Shown: piece by piece, positions 46,182 to 57,260 of the stretch
Numbering within the stretch: the first letter of the stretch is position 1
Layout: each line of letters begins with the position of its first letter
Source: Epiperipatus broadwayi
Lineage: Eukaryota; Onychophora; Udeonychophora; Euonychophora; Peripatidae
DNA: 64,000 nt
Assembly: GCA_028023455.1 (NCBI GenBank)
Contig: JAQFVV010012395.1
Coordinates: 5,890,001-5,954,000, forward strand
Direction of reading: 5' to 3'
Position numbers and translations under genes: made by a program
The notes under the pieces: generated by a model
The model's input: the letters and a program-made list of their open reading frames with translations, nothing else
Told to the model about the DNA's origin: nothing
Database searches by the model: none

Positions 46182-47516
46182 TGTACGGCTAATGAACAGT
46201 GTTCAATGTCCAAAATTTTTATTAAAAAATTAAGATAAAAATAATTTATAAGCAGCTTAAAAATTTATATATAAAAAATTTTTTTTAAAGAAATAAAAAC
46301 ACTACAGAACCATTATTGATAAATGATTGAAGTAAATTTCATTGAAAGAAATTTATAAAAGTTTAATAGACATATCATTTAAGAGTTTAGGAGACAGAAG
46401 TTTCATTAAAAAGACAAAGTGCGGCAACATCTAGTTTTAATATAAAGTTTTGCTAGTTAAAGAGCGAGTAGAGGGGGAAGAAATGTATAATAGAATTGAA
46501 GAAAGGTTAAAACTCTTTTTTTCTCTCTCACTTTGTAAAGAAAACTTTTATAATATATAAAATAAGCCAAAGTGAAATCGGACTAAAATTTAGTCTGTAA
46601 AAATAAAATGTTTGTAAAACTTTGAAAAATGTAATTAATTAGTTTATAAAATTACTGATTAAATTGTATTAATTAAAAAAAACTGAACTATCTTATCAAG
46701 ATCATTTAGATGAGTCTGAATAGATTAAGATTAAGGCAAATGCAAAAATCAATTAATTAAAAAAATATAAAATTAAGTAAAAGACAGATTTCAAATTAAG
46801 ATCAGAATTAAAATGATAAGAAATTAAAACAATAGGAGAGAAAAAAGTAAAGTCACTCTCTCTATTGTTATACACTCTGATTTGCAATATGTCTGGTCTG
46901 CCATTTGTGATCAAGTTATTCCAGTTATTAATTTATTAGTCAGGTTCATGTTATTCCTATACAATTGGGACTGCAATTTTCTAGATCATTCATCAGTTTG
47001 GACAGAATGCAGAATACAAACAACCAGATCCAGATATCCAGAATACAGTAGTAAGCCTATCGATTACAGCTGCGGTCAACATCCATACAAAAGCCACAGA
47101 TCTAGCAACATGCATTGCTAGTCAACTTTAGGATATTCAGTTGGGCTTCAGGCCCCAAAAACCCTCAACAAAAAGAAAAACAACTGAATTTCACCTGAAA
47201 CAATGCCCGGAACAATGCCAAAATTATAAGTAAACTGTTGCAACTCTCTCCCATTGTCATCACAAATAGAAAACAAGCCCTGGAATCATCGATGGAGACC
47301 AAAAGCCAATCGGTTACAAACTGAGAATTACAAAAACCTAGGTAAAGATATTTTAAAATATATTCTGATCACAGTCTAATGCTTTGCATAGCTTGATCTG
47401 ACCATGGGTATCATTGACAGCTATGCTATTGGTGGGGTGGTCCATTCACATAATATTAAAAATATAAAATTATGTTAAATAAGGTTTAAACCTAATAAAA
47501 CAACTTCTGTGCCACA
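46182..47516 (+). repeat. Left direct repeat (putative 5' LTR)
   Basis: About 1.33 kb. Landmarks shared with the right repeat include AATAATTTATAAGCAGCTTA, TTTATAATATATAAAATAAG, CCCTGGAATCATCGATGGAG and ATTCACATAATATTAAAAAT. It has no open frame of interest. Confidence 0.75.
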
Positions 47517-48297
47517 AATTGACCCAGCATAAGCAAAGTTAAAAAAGTAAAATCGTAATTAAAATTTAAAATTGAAAAAAAAAAAAAGAATTCAAAATAA
47601 ATGCTAAATTGCATAGTTATAAAAAATTAAAATTGGTGAGCAGTGTGAAAATTGAAATAGACTGAAGCAAATATTAATTAAAATAATTAATAATAAACAT
47701 ATAATGTAATTAAAAAGAGAGAGAAATAAGCAATCAGAAATGATAAATAATTTATTTCTGGGGGTTTGGAGTTTGGCAAACAACACTTCATTCAATTGAA
47801 AAAGTTTTTTTTTTTAGAGTTGATATTAGTTAAATAAAAGTATAATGAGAATTTTATTATTTAAAGTAAAATAATAGTTTTAGAGTAAATATATGAAAAT
47901 AAAATAGCTTTTTTCCTTTGTAGAGAATCAAATTATGTAAATGAGAATATATAAATAAAACCTATAATAAATGGAATGAAATGTATTATAATAAATAGAA
48001 TTTTTCATAAAATCTAAAAAAATAAACAAAGCATAATAAAATAAATAAAAATTTTCAAGTAAGTGTGGATTGTGTTTGGGTTGATAACCATGATGGAAGT
48101 GCATAGATAAAGATCAATTGAGGAAGGTATAGTAAATGTAGACTATGTGAAAATGGTACCCATAATGGACTAGACAGGGGGATAGTTATCAGGGTGAGTT
48201 CCAGAAGAGAAATTCCTGGGCCCATCCAAAATTCACTGGGTGAAATAATTCTAATTATTATTGAAAATGTGCACACTGGGAACAACCAGAATAAGCT

Positions 48298-48690
48298 GTG
48301 AATCAGTTCTTTGCAGAATTCCCACATCTCATAAGTCGAATAGGTCAGTCAAGGAATCCTGCCATTTGCAATGACCATTTTTTCTGCTTTCTAGGATGCA
48401 GACCCACTGGAGCAAGTCATGGACTCATACAAACATCTGGTAGAAAAACCAGCATAGAAAGCTTTGTTTTTATATATGTGTGTAAGTCGGTATGAGTCAG
48501 GCAAACCCTGCTTCTGCCTCAGTCAAAATCCCTGTTCACATCAGGAAGATAAATGCTGTCCTCATGGTCATCACACAGCACTTGACTATTGGAATCAACA
48601 TTGGCAGTGTGGAAAGAAGTGTAGTTTAAAAAAGATCACCATCTGTGCTATATTGATCTGTAGCAATTCTAAAACTTATTTAGTAGAAAA
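48298..48690 (+). pseudogene. Possible gag-like remnant with a cysteine/histidine cluster
   Basis: Between the direct repeats the plus strand reads NQFFAEFPHLISRIG at 48299 and, in another frame, a cysteine- and histidine-rich stretch (KPCFCLSQNPCSHQEDKCC, then HWQCGKKC) at about 48490-48620. The spacing recalls a degenerate retroelement zinc knuckle (C-x2-C, CP-x-G, H-x4-C). A real zinc-finger exon or chance are alternatives. No intact domain is present. Confidence 0.3.
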
Positions 48691-48791
48691 ATATTACATC
48701 AATAAAAATGAAAAAAAAAAAATCAAGTGGCAAAGTTAAGAGATCAAATGAGTCAAAAACACATTTTAGGCTCACATGGAGGGTGGTGTAA

Positions 48792-50616
48792 TGTACCACT
48801 AATTAACAGCATTACATGTCCAGGTTTACTAAAAAATTTAAGATAAAAATAATTTATAAGCAGCTTAAAGATTTATAAAAAAATTTTTTTAAAGAAATAA
48901 AAATATTACCAATAAATGATTGAAGTAAATTTTGTTGAAAGAAATTATTAAAAGTTTTATAGAAATATCATTTGAAACAGTTTAGGAGACAGAAGTTTAA
49001 TTAGAAAGTTAAAGAGTTTTTTTTAATAAATGCAGTTCGCCAAAAGACAAAGCGCTGTATCAACTTGTTTTAGTATGTTTTGCTAGTTGAAGAGTGAATA
49101 GAGGGGGAAGAAATATATAACAGAATTGAAGAAAAGTTAAAACTTTTTTTTCTCTCTCTCACTTTGTAAAGAAAACTTTTATAATATATAAAATAAGCCG
49201 ATATGAAATGGACTAAAATTTTATCAGTAAAAATAAAATATTTGTAAAACTTTGAAAAATATAATTAATTAGTTTATAAAATTATTGATTAAATTGTATT
49301 AATTTTTTTAAAAAAGAACTAAACTATTTTATCAAGATCATTTAGATGAATCTGAACAGATTAAGATTAAGGCAAATGTAAAAATCAATTAATTAAAGAT
49401 GTGTAAAATGAATTAAAAGACAGATTTCAAGTTAAGATCAAAAATAAAACGCTAAGAAATTAAAATAATATGAGAGAAAAAAGTAAATAAAGTTGTTCTC
49501 TATTGTTATAGTCTGGTTTGTGACATACAATCTGGTCTGCATTTTGTAATCAAATTATTCCAGTCATCAATTTGTTATTAGTCAGTTTCATGTTATTGCT
49601 ATACAGTCGGGGCTGCAATTTGCAAGATCATTCATCAGTTCAGAAAGAATGCAGAATCCAAACAACCAGAGGATCCAGATATTTGGAATGCAGTAGTAAG
49701 CCAGTTAATTACTGGTGTGGTCAACATCCATGCAAAAGCTAGATTTAGCAAATGCATTGCTAGACAACTTTAGGATATTCAGCTGGGCCTCAGGCTCCAA
49801 AAACCCTCAATAAAAAGAAAACTGACTGAACCTCACCTGAACCAACACCTGGAACAATGCCTAGATTGTAAGTAAAGGCTGCCACAACTCTCTCACATTG
49901 TCAACACAAAGAATGAAAAACAAGCCCTGGAACCATCAATGGAGACCAAGAGTCAACCAACTGACCATCATGAAAACCTAGGTAAAGATATTTTAAAATA
50001 TACTCTGATCACAGTCTAGATTCTTTATTTTAAATGAATGAACTTTAATTAAGACTATTATAACTATAGCCTAAAATCATTTATATTTTTCTTATGTAAA
50101 ATTTATTATTTTATATTATATTAAATATATATGTGTGCATAAATAATTAAATATTAATGTTTGCCTTAATTGTTATTTTGTCTATTTTCTTTCTCTCTTT
50201 ACACTGTGTCACCAATAAATTAGTGTAGTTATTTTATGTTAAATAAATATGCTGGGCCCTGAGACAAAGTGAGAGCTAGTCATGGGATATTTCAAGCACT
50301 GGATTGTGGGCCTGTCATCCAGGTATGCTAATTTTGAATTATTATTAGGTGGTGCCTGAGGTTTATCTCTAAACAAGTATAATGCTTTGGATGGCAGGGG
50401 TTTGAATCTAGCAGTTGAGGTGGGCCATGGTCTGGAAAGGTGATCGTATTATGCTTTGCATAGCTCGGTCTGCCCATAGGTATCATTGATGGCTCTTCTA
50501 TCGATGGTATTCTCCCCCTGCTTGAAAGGCTGGTCCATTCACATAATATTAAAAATATAAAATTTAAAATTATGTTAAATAACATTTAAACCACATTACT
50601 CAACTTCTATTAAACA
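48792..50616 (+). repeat. Right direct repeat (putative 3' LTR) with a 0.4 kb extra segment
   Basis: It matches the left repeat up to about 50024 (TCTGATCACAGTCTAGA). The match resumes at about 50444 (TATGCTTTGCATAGC) and runs to the end. The intervening 420 bp is absent from the left repeat. It has a GC-richer second half with a possible B-box-like GGGTTTGAATCTAGC, so it may be an inserted SINE or sequence deleted from the left copy. Confidence 0.75.
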
Positions 50617-51314
50617 GACCTGGTTCAATATATCATTTAAAAAATATTCCCTCTCATGTTTGCAAGCAGATATTACCTATGTAGATTTAAAAATCTGCTT
50701 ATTTCTTAAACCTTTCAGTATTCTAAACATTAAACAAGGATTCATATCTATAGATATTTATAGTTTGAATTCTAACATATTAAACTAATAAAACATGCAA
50801 TTTGCACTTATAGATCAATATTTCACACAACAGTAAACAGCAACAGAGCAATTCTATAATTTTTAATCATGGAGGTCATAAACATTCTCAGAAGTGATTA
50901 GAGCCAAACTATGATCCATTACTCTTTAGTTACTTAATGACATAACATTTTACTATTGCATACAACTATTCCCTATGTAGTCTAGTGCAGTGATAGGGTG
51001 GCTAATTCAAGTTCTAGGAGTCACAGAGTAATTCTCTAAATTTCATGCAAATTCTCAAGTAACAAACCCATGTGATTATTGATTTATTTATTGAACAAAG
51101 TGAAAAGGGAAAAAAGGACATATTATTTATCGATTGCTTTTTGCTTATTCTTAGGTGTACACTTGAAAATCTTTAAATGTGGACAACACTAGAGAGTTTT
51201 ACTATACAAAGTAATCAAACAATATCTTAAAGAATATTTGACTTATAAAACTTTTTTATGCACATGTGATGCATACTAAAGTCTCATTTACTGATAAAAA
51301 AAATTTTTTAACAA
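50617..51314. other. Anonymous AT-rich DNA
   Basis: No gene is seen. A CAGTGATAGGGTGGC sequence near 50990 resembles a hAT end but has no partner. Confidence 0.35.
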
Positions 51315-51480
51315 ATTATTTTCAAAATTGCCCCAAATTCACAACTCAAATAGACTACCAAAAAAAAAAAAAACTTTAAAACACAACCAATGGTTTCATT
51401 GCTATAAAATTGTGTTTTAGAGTTTATTTTCTTTGGTTAGTCTAGTTGAGTTGTGAATGTGGGGTAATTTTGATTATTTT
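51315..51480. mobile_element. Hairpin MITE-like repeat
   Basis: The left arm (CAAAATTGCCCCAAATTCAC, then AACTCAAATAGACTACCA) and right arm (TAGTCTAGTTGAGTTGTGAA, then TGTGGGGTAATTTTG) pair over about 65 bp with a few mismatches and a 14-base A run in the left arm. The loop is about 25 bp. No target duplication was resolved. Confidence 0.7.
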
Positions 51481-52559
51481 ATTGACTAATTTAGGTTTTT
51501 AATGTTTACAAATTGTTTTGTATGGCATGGAGTATAGTTATTACAGAATGAAGCAGTGTATAAGCTTTTCTGTCTGTGGCATATAGAACAGTGATTCACA
51601 CTATTCATTCTTCTTTAAAATCATTTATTGAACGAGCACTACATGGTAGAGCTCCAATCATATTCTCCTTTATTTCTGAGAATGCAAATAAAGCTTTGCT
51701 GACTAAAATCTAATATAATTGTTCCTAGTTATTGGTCAATTTCAATATGAAACAGCCACTTTACTATCAAATTTTTCAATTTGAAAATCAAAAATACCAG
51801 AGAGTTTTGAACTCAAACCATTACATAATTGTATAGGTCCGATATTTTCCAACAATATTTTTTTTTTATAATCTAATGTTATGATTTACAATTTTCTTCA
51901 GATATAATATTTATTATATTTTATTTTTTTTATAAGCTGTTCTTAATTTCCTTTTTATTTTACTTTCTCATCATAAGCCTTTCATAACTATCAAACATTT
52001 ATCTATACTATCTGTGTCAATAGCTCTGCATGTTTCAACAAACAATTTACCATTCTTTAATTACATGCTTAGGAATTCGACATAATCTTTTATTTTGTTT
52101 CTAATTTTTTTATTGTTCGTCTATCCTTTTTTTTTTTTTTCAGAGATTGAATTGTCTAAATACATATAATGAAGAATTGATGGATAGACTTTATAAATAA
52201 GTATATAGAGATAGAAAGGAGTTTTCTATTAAGTGAAAAAATACCTTTTGATTCCTCATGGAGGTCTTAAAGGAACAGAGCAGGGTAAATTCCTAATGTC
52301 CACTCTATATGTTCTTGTCATTGCAGCTGTTATTATTGTGATTATTCATATAGTATACGAACATGGATGGACTGCTCACCAACATGCATTAGCCAGCGTG
52401 GTGAGTTTATTGGCTTTTTACCTCTAAGGATAAGATCAAGAAACACCATGGTCTTTTTTCTCAGTTGTCTGATAAGCAGAATGAATGTATGTGTAAATGA
52501 TATTTTTCCAATAGCTATATACAATCATGAGAGACTAAAATAAAGCATGGCCCTTATTC
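51481..52559. other. AT-rich DNA upstream of the RTE element
   Basis: Mostly anonymous. A T run of 16 bases lies near 52127-52141. The right part may belong to the 5' UTR of the RTE element, but no boundary is visible. Confidence 0.35.
52233..52427 (+). other. Unassigned 64-codon frame with a hydrophobic segment
   Basis: The frame MKKYLLIPHGGLKGTEQGKF has one strongly hydrophobic run (YVLVIAAVIIVIIHIVY) that could form a membrane helix, and ends at TAA. It contains an acceptor-like TCTTGTCATTGCAG and a GTGAGT donor-like site inside (about 52313-52326 and 52399), so it could hold a small exon. It lies just upstream of the RTE ORF and could instead be 5' UTR. No family is recognised. Confidence 0.2.
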
Positions 52560-55290
52560 CCAGGAGACTGTAAAATCACCAACCAAGGCAGCGGTTGGTG
52601 GCTGAAGATGGAGAATACTAAAAATCCCCTGATTGTGGAGCAGGCTGCCATTCGATGATGACTTTTTATTTAGGTACTTACAACTGCAGATCATGTTCAA
52701 GTGAAGAAAGATTACAAAGAATGAGAAGAACTATCTTATATTTAATGGGACATTATCGGACTTTGTGAAGTTAGAAGAAAAAAAAGGTGAAGAGACAATC
52801 GATTTAAAAAGTGGACATGTACTCTACTATAAAGGCACAAATATTAAAAACACAAGTGTAGTAGGATTCATTATAAATAAAAAGTGGAAGAACAACATTG
52901 TGGAGATTGATACTGTATCGGACAGAGTGACAAGATTAGTTATACAACTTAATAACAGATACCAAATGCAGATAATTCAGGTTTATGCCCCAACAAGTTC
53001 TCATACTGATGAAGTAGTAGAAGAATTTTATATAAATGTACAAAAGGCTTTTGATCAGAGTAAGCATTCTAAAATTGTTATGGGAGATTTGGCAATAGAA
53101 ATGAGAGAGAATATAAACTTGTGGAGTTTGCAGAAAAAGAAAAACTTTATATTATGAATTCTTTTTTTGAAAAAAATATTAAAAGGAAATGGACATGGAG
53201 ACATCCAAATGAAGATACAGCAAAATTGGATTATATTTTGACTAACAGAAAATATATATTTCAAGATTGTAATGTTCTTAATAAATTTAATACAGGTTCG
53301 ATTAGTAAGATGTAAGAAACGTGTTAATGCAAAACTAGAGAAACAAAAATTATTACGAAAAACAATATTTACAGTTGATATTCCTAATCTTCAGAAACAT
53401 AGTAATGAATTTAAATCAGAACTTACAAATCGGTTTCAAGTATTAGTAGATTTTGAACATGATTCAGATTTAAATGAAATTAATATGAAAATAATTGATA
53501 CACTTTTAAAAACTGCAACAAAGATAGCTGGTAGAAAAAAGCAGCAATTAACCCATAAAATTTCTACTGAGACTAGAGAATTTATGAAGTTATATAAAAA
53601 TGATGCATTAAAAAGGATTGAATATCTCAAATTTTGTAAAATGGTGTGGAAAAGAATTGAAAATGATATAAAAAAGTATAATTGTGAACTAGCAAGGAAA
53701 GCTGTAGAAAAGAATAAAAGTCTCAAGAGTGAAACACAATATTTTGGCTTTGGTAAGAAATTTATATCTGCAATAATAAAAAAAAGATAGAATTATTACT
53801 AAAAAGAGAGATGACATCATGAAATAGGTAGAAGACTTCTATCAAGAATTATATAGTAATAAAGAACAAACACCCCCTATATCTATTATATCTTCCAAAT
53901 TGTCTAAAATTTTAAATGAAGAAGTGAGACATACAATTAAATGTATGAAGAAAGGAAAGGCTCCAGGTAATGATGGAATTATAATTGATATATTAAAAGA
54001 AGCCAGTGAAGAAATAGAACTTTTTTTAGCAAAGTTATATACCAAATGTCTAAATGATAAAGATGTACCAGATGATTGGAAGAATGCAGTATTAATATTA
54101 ATATTTAAAAAAGGTGATAAAGAAGATATTAGAAATTACAGACCTATCAGCCTTTTATCAGTTTTATATAAAATTTTTACCAAGATAATTACAACTCGTC
54201 TACAGAGAACTTTGGATTTCCACCAACCAAGCGAACAAACTGGATTTAAAAGTGGCTTTGAGAAAAGTCATAGAAAGAACAAATGAATATGAGTTGCCAT
54301 TATGCTTTGGATTTGTAGATTATGAAAAGGCATTTGATTCTATAAACATTTCTTCAGTGATTAAAGCATTGAATCATCAAGGTATAAATCCAGAATATTG
54401 TTATATTTTAAAGAATATTTATAAAAATGAAACAGCAATAATTAATTATATAATAATACTAGGAAAGTCAACATTGAGAAGGGTGTATGGGAAGCTAAAG
54501 GAGTGAAAGTAAATGGAAATTATTTAAGTCATTTAGATTTTGCAAATGATGTGTTTGCTCTTGCAAATAATGCTTTAGAGCTGCAGGAAATGTTGCAGAA
54601 GTTATCAGATGAAAGTAGGACTAAGATAAATGTTAAAAATGCTAAAGTAATGTTTAATGGATTTTCTCAAAATATGAAAATAAAGATTGATTATAATGAG
54701 TTAGAAGAAGTTAACAGTTACAAATACTCTAGTCAGATTATTATCATACAATTAAAACTTGGGTGTGCTTTTGGTAGAAATAACTTGATACTAAAAGGAA
54801 ATATGCCTATGTGTTTGAAAAGGACAGTTTTTAATAAATGTGTTTTACCAGTTCTTACTTATGGATCTGCAACTTGGACACTTACTAGAAGAGCAATACA
54901 GAGACTTCAGACCACTCAAAGAAATATGGAGAGATGCATGTTGGGAATAACAAGAAGAGATCGAAAACGCAATATATGGGTAAGATAACAAACAGGTGTT
55001 ACTGACCTCATTGAAAAAATTAAAAGACTAAAGTGAAGTTGGGCTGGACTGCTAGAAGAGATTATAGTAGATGGACAATTGAAATCTTAAACTGAATTCC
55101 AAGAGATTGCAAAAGACCCAGAAAGAGACCACATGTGAAATGGATGGATAAAATAAGAAAGTGTGCAGGGGTGATGTGGAGAAGAGAAGCTAAAGATTGA
55201 AGATGGATTGAACTTGGAGAGACCTTTATCATGCAGTGGATTGATAATGGTTTATGATGATGAAGATAATGATGATATAGAAATAGTATA
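52560..55290 (+). mobile_element. RTE-clade LINE, near full length, degenerate
   Basis: A plus-strand non-LTR element with an APE endonuclease, RT and the C-terminal W-rich region in one reading order over 2.6 kb. After the coding region comes a TGATGA/GATGAT-rich tail (55254-55276), as expected for RTE elements, which end in short simple repeats. The element lacks a separate ORF1, consistent with the clade. Stops and frameshifts make it inactive. The 5' boundary is an estimate. Confidence 0.85.
52654..55256 (+). pseudogene. RTE endonuclease-reverse transcriptase, broken
   Basis: It starts near MTFYLGTYNCRS (52656). The endonuclease includes VYAPTSSHTDEVVEEFY and the KIVMGDLAIEM site, where GDFNAK is usual. 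It continues with the ending KWTWRHPNEDTAKLDYILTN at 53180-53250. A linker at 53290-53790 precedes the RT: GKAPGNDGIIIDILKEA (53960-54010), NYRPISLLSVLYKIFTKII (54135-54190), FGFVDYEKAFDSIN (54310-54350) and a catalytic box altered from F-x-D-D to FANDV (54540-54554). Near 54850 is VLPVLTYGSATWTLT, and the tail KWMDKIRKCAGVMWRREAKD lies at 55140-55200. Breaks occur near 52765, 53160-53300, 53790, 54290, 54500 and after 54988. The loss of one catalytic aspartate alone would abolish RT. Confidence 0.88.
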
Positions 55291-56326
55291 CAATAATGCA
55301 TTTAAATGGTGTTAAAAAACTCATTGAAATGTGAAACAACTCAGTAGTACTAGATGAGATTAGAGAGGAAGCAATTCAATTTTTCATTGAAAAATCATAA
55401 AAGAAACAAAGCATCATTTTTAAATGGTTTAATGATCTTTCATGTTTCTTTTGATTTTTGAACAAATTATTTAATTCATTAAAACCAGCTATTATTGAAA
55501 TACGAAATATATCCCAGTTTTAATTTTCGTACTTAAATTTGTCATTTCTGATTTTGGTCTTTCTGTCTATTAAATCCAAACAATTTTGTCAATAAATAAC
55601 CAATTATGCAACATTTTTGATAAGATTTATTTACTTAAAAACTAGAATGTTTTTAATATGAATATTATTATAAAAATATACTCAATATGAAAGCAAAGAG
55701 CAGATTGAAAGATTACTCTTACTTTGCTGATATATAACTTTAATAAAAATAATTTTAATATTATTTGAATGACAACAAATTTATAAATTATTCATGGTGC
55801 AAGAAAAGAGACCACATAAGCTATTTTAAATACATTTGAACTGCTGTTATACCAACTGCCAGCATAACTTTATTACTTTGGGAAGAAAAAAGAATGAGTT
55901 ATTACCAATATCTTTCAAGTATCATGACAAAAAACAGCTTAACTTTTTAATATTATTGGATTTGATTCAAAATTTTTTTCCACAAAACAAAGATGTGATA
56001 GTGAGAGAAAATGTTACTAGAGCGCAGCAATTTTGGATATATTAGTCAATAACAAGTTAAAACAAATAAATGCCGTTCTGTTAAAAAGTCACAATTGTCA
56101 TTTTTTATGGAAAAGAATTTGAGAAATTTATAAAATATAATGTGAAGATGTTATATATAAAAAAATTGCTTTTTTTGCATTCATGGACCATATGCCCCTT
56201 AGGTAGCTCTATATAAGAGATGCTAAAAAAAATAAGTAAGGCGATAAGTAAATGAAACTACCACTGATAATTAAATGCACTGTCTATATTTATATACCTA
56301 TATAGGTTATATATAAAAAACACATA
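55291..56326. other. Anonymous AT-rich DNA
   Basis: No gene or repeat family member is recognised. Confidence 0.35.
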
Positions 56327-56672
56327 ATGGCTTTATTGCTCGAAAGTTACTAAAAAGTTTGAGGGTCAGAATCGATCCCGGGATCTTCCAATCCCAAATC
56401 AAACTGCACCATACCATGCTGAGCAAAAAGACATATGGCTTATTGGTTGGGAATTCATAAGAAGTTTGTGCACCAGATGTGAGATCCTGAATCAATCCTG
56501 GGATCTCCCAATCTCAAGTCAAACTGCACCAAACCATACAGAGCAAAAAGGCATCTGGCTTTATTGCTCGGGAGTTCATAAAAGGTTTGAGTGCCAGACT
56601 TGAGAGCTCCAGAATCAAATTGGGAATTTCTCTATCCCAAGTATATCAAATCATGCAGGAGGCATGTTATAT
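56327..56672 (-). mobile_element. Tandem trimer of SINE family 2
   Basis: Three successive units begin at 56327, 56437 and 56557 (plus-strand GGCTTTATTGCTCG-like starts, spacing 110 and 120 bp). On the minus strand each has a head GTATGGTTTGGTGCAGTTTG and a B-box-like GGATTGATTCAGG or GGATCGATTCTG, then a tail ending near AATAAAGCCA. The units differ from one another at many sites. Only the last plus-strand unit lacks a following spacer, consistent with head-to-tail amplification at DNA level. Confidence 0.8.
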
Positions 56673-56879
56673 GAAATAACTATACAAATTTACTCACATC
56701 AAAGGCAAATATTCAACCAATCAAAAATTTCATTAAATACACAAATAATTATTAATTTATTATGTTAGAAATTAATAAGTTTTATTTCGCTTTAGATAGA
56801 AAGTTTAAATTTAATTAAAGTTCGAGTATATCTATATAATACACTTTACAGAAGTGTAAGCCAATACCAAGATATAATT

Positions 56880-57260
56880 ATGTTTAATTAAAAAAGAGAT
56901 ATATTAATCTTGAACTGAGATCAAAATTTATATCTGGGATAAGAATAATATTGTAATATCTAGCCCAATAAATGATTAGTAATAATTATTATTATATTTA
57001 TAAATTTATTTAAAGCACATTGATTACATAAGTAATATTTACTAAGGCAATAAACCTAAAGCATGTGCGGTTGAAAATGCGAAGGTAGCGACCTCTACAG
57101 GTCTTAACTACAAGCTTCCCCTCTTTTCTTCCAATTCTAAGCTTGTGGTTAAGACCTGTAGATGTCCCTACCTTCGCATTTTCAATTGCCTTAGTAAATA
57201 TATTTATCTGAAATGGAGAGTGTCAAAGTTGCAAGGGCAGAAAATTTGACACTTGTGATT
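56880..57260. repeat. Dispersed repeat copy carrying a hairpin insertion
   Basis: The flanks (56895-56990 and 57195-57260) match 22340-22480 continuously, for example ATGATTAGTAATAAT and ATTTATCTGAAATGG. The central block, about 56995-57195, is absent from the 22 kb copy. Confidence 0.7.
57033..57203. mobile_element. Hairpin element inserted in the dispersed repeat
   Basis: The inner arms (57071-57117, TTGAAAATGCGAAGGTAGCG onward, and 57138-57185) pair over 47 bp with three mismatches around a 20-base loop. The outer arms ATTTACTAAGGCAAT and ATTGCCTTAGTAAAT also pair. A 19-bp unpaired segment (57052-57070) sits in the left arm only. It has no coding frame. The stem quality is like a precursor hairpin or a young MITE. 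Confidence 0.78.

Larger units (their letters stand above)
46182..50616 (+). mobile_element. Putative non-autonomous LTR element with long terminal repeats
   Basis: Two direct repeats, 46182-47516 and 48792-50616, share order and sequence over at least 1.2 kb at roughly 85 percent identity. Both begin TGTAC (TGTACGGCTAATGAACAG and TGTACCACTAATTAACAG) and end in ACA. The purine-rich GGAGGGTGGTG (48779-48789) stands just before the second repeat, in the position of a polypurine tract. The 1.27 kb between them holds only a possible gag zinc-knuckle remnant. A clear target duplication and a standard tRNA primer site were not found, so a segmental duplication remains possible. Confidence 0.6.

Noticed and set aside
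48055-48327. 90-codon minus-strand frame between the long direct repeats
   Set aside because: No recognisable motif and no supporting context; most likely a chance frame within a decayed element.
50990-51600. A fourth hAT element starting CAGTGATAGGG
   Set aside because: No matching CACTG-type right end or octamer duplication could be found.
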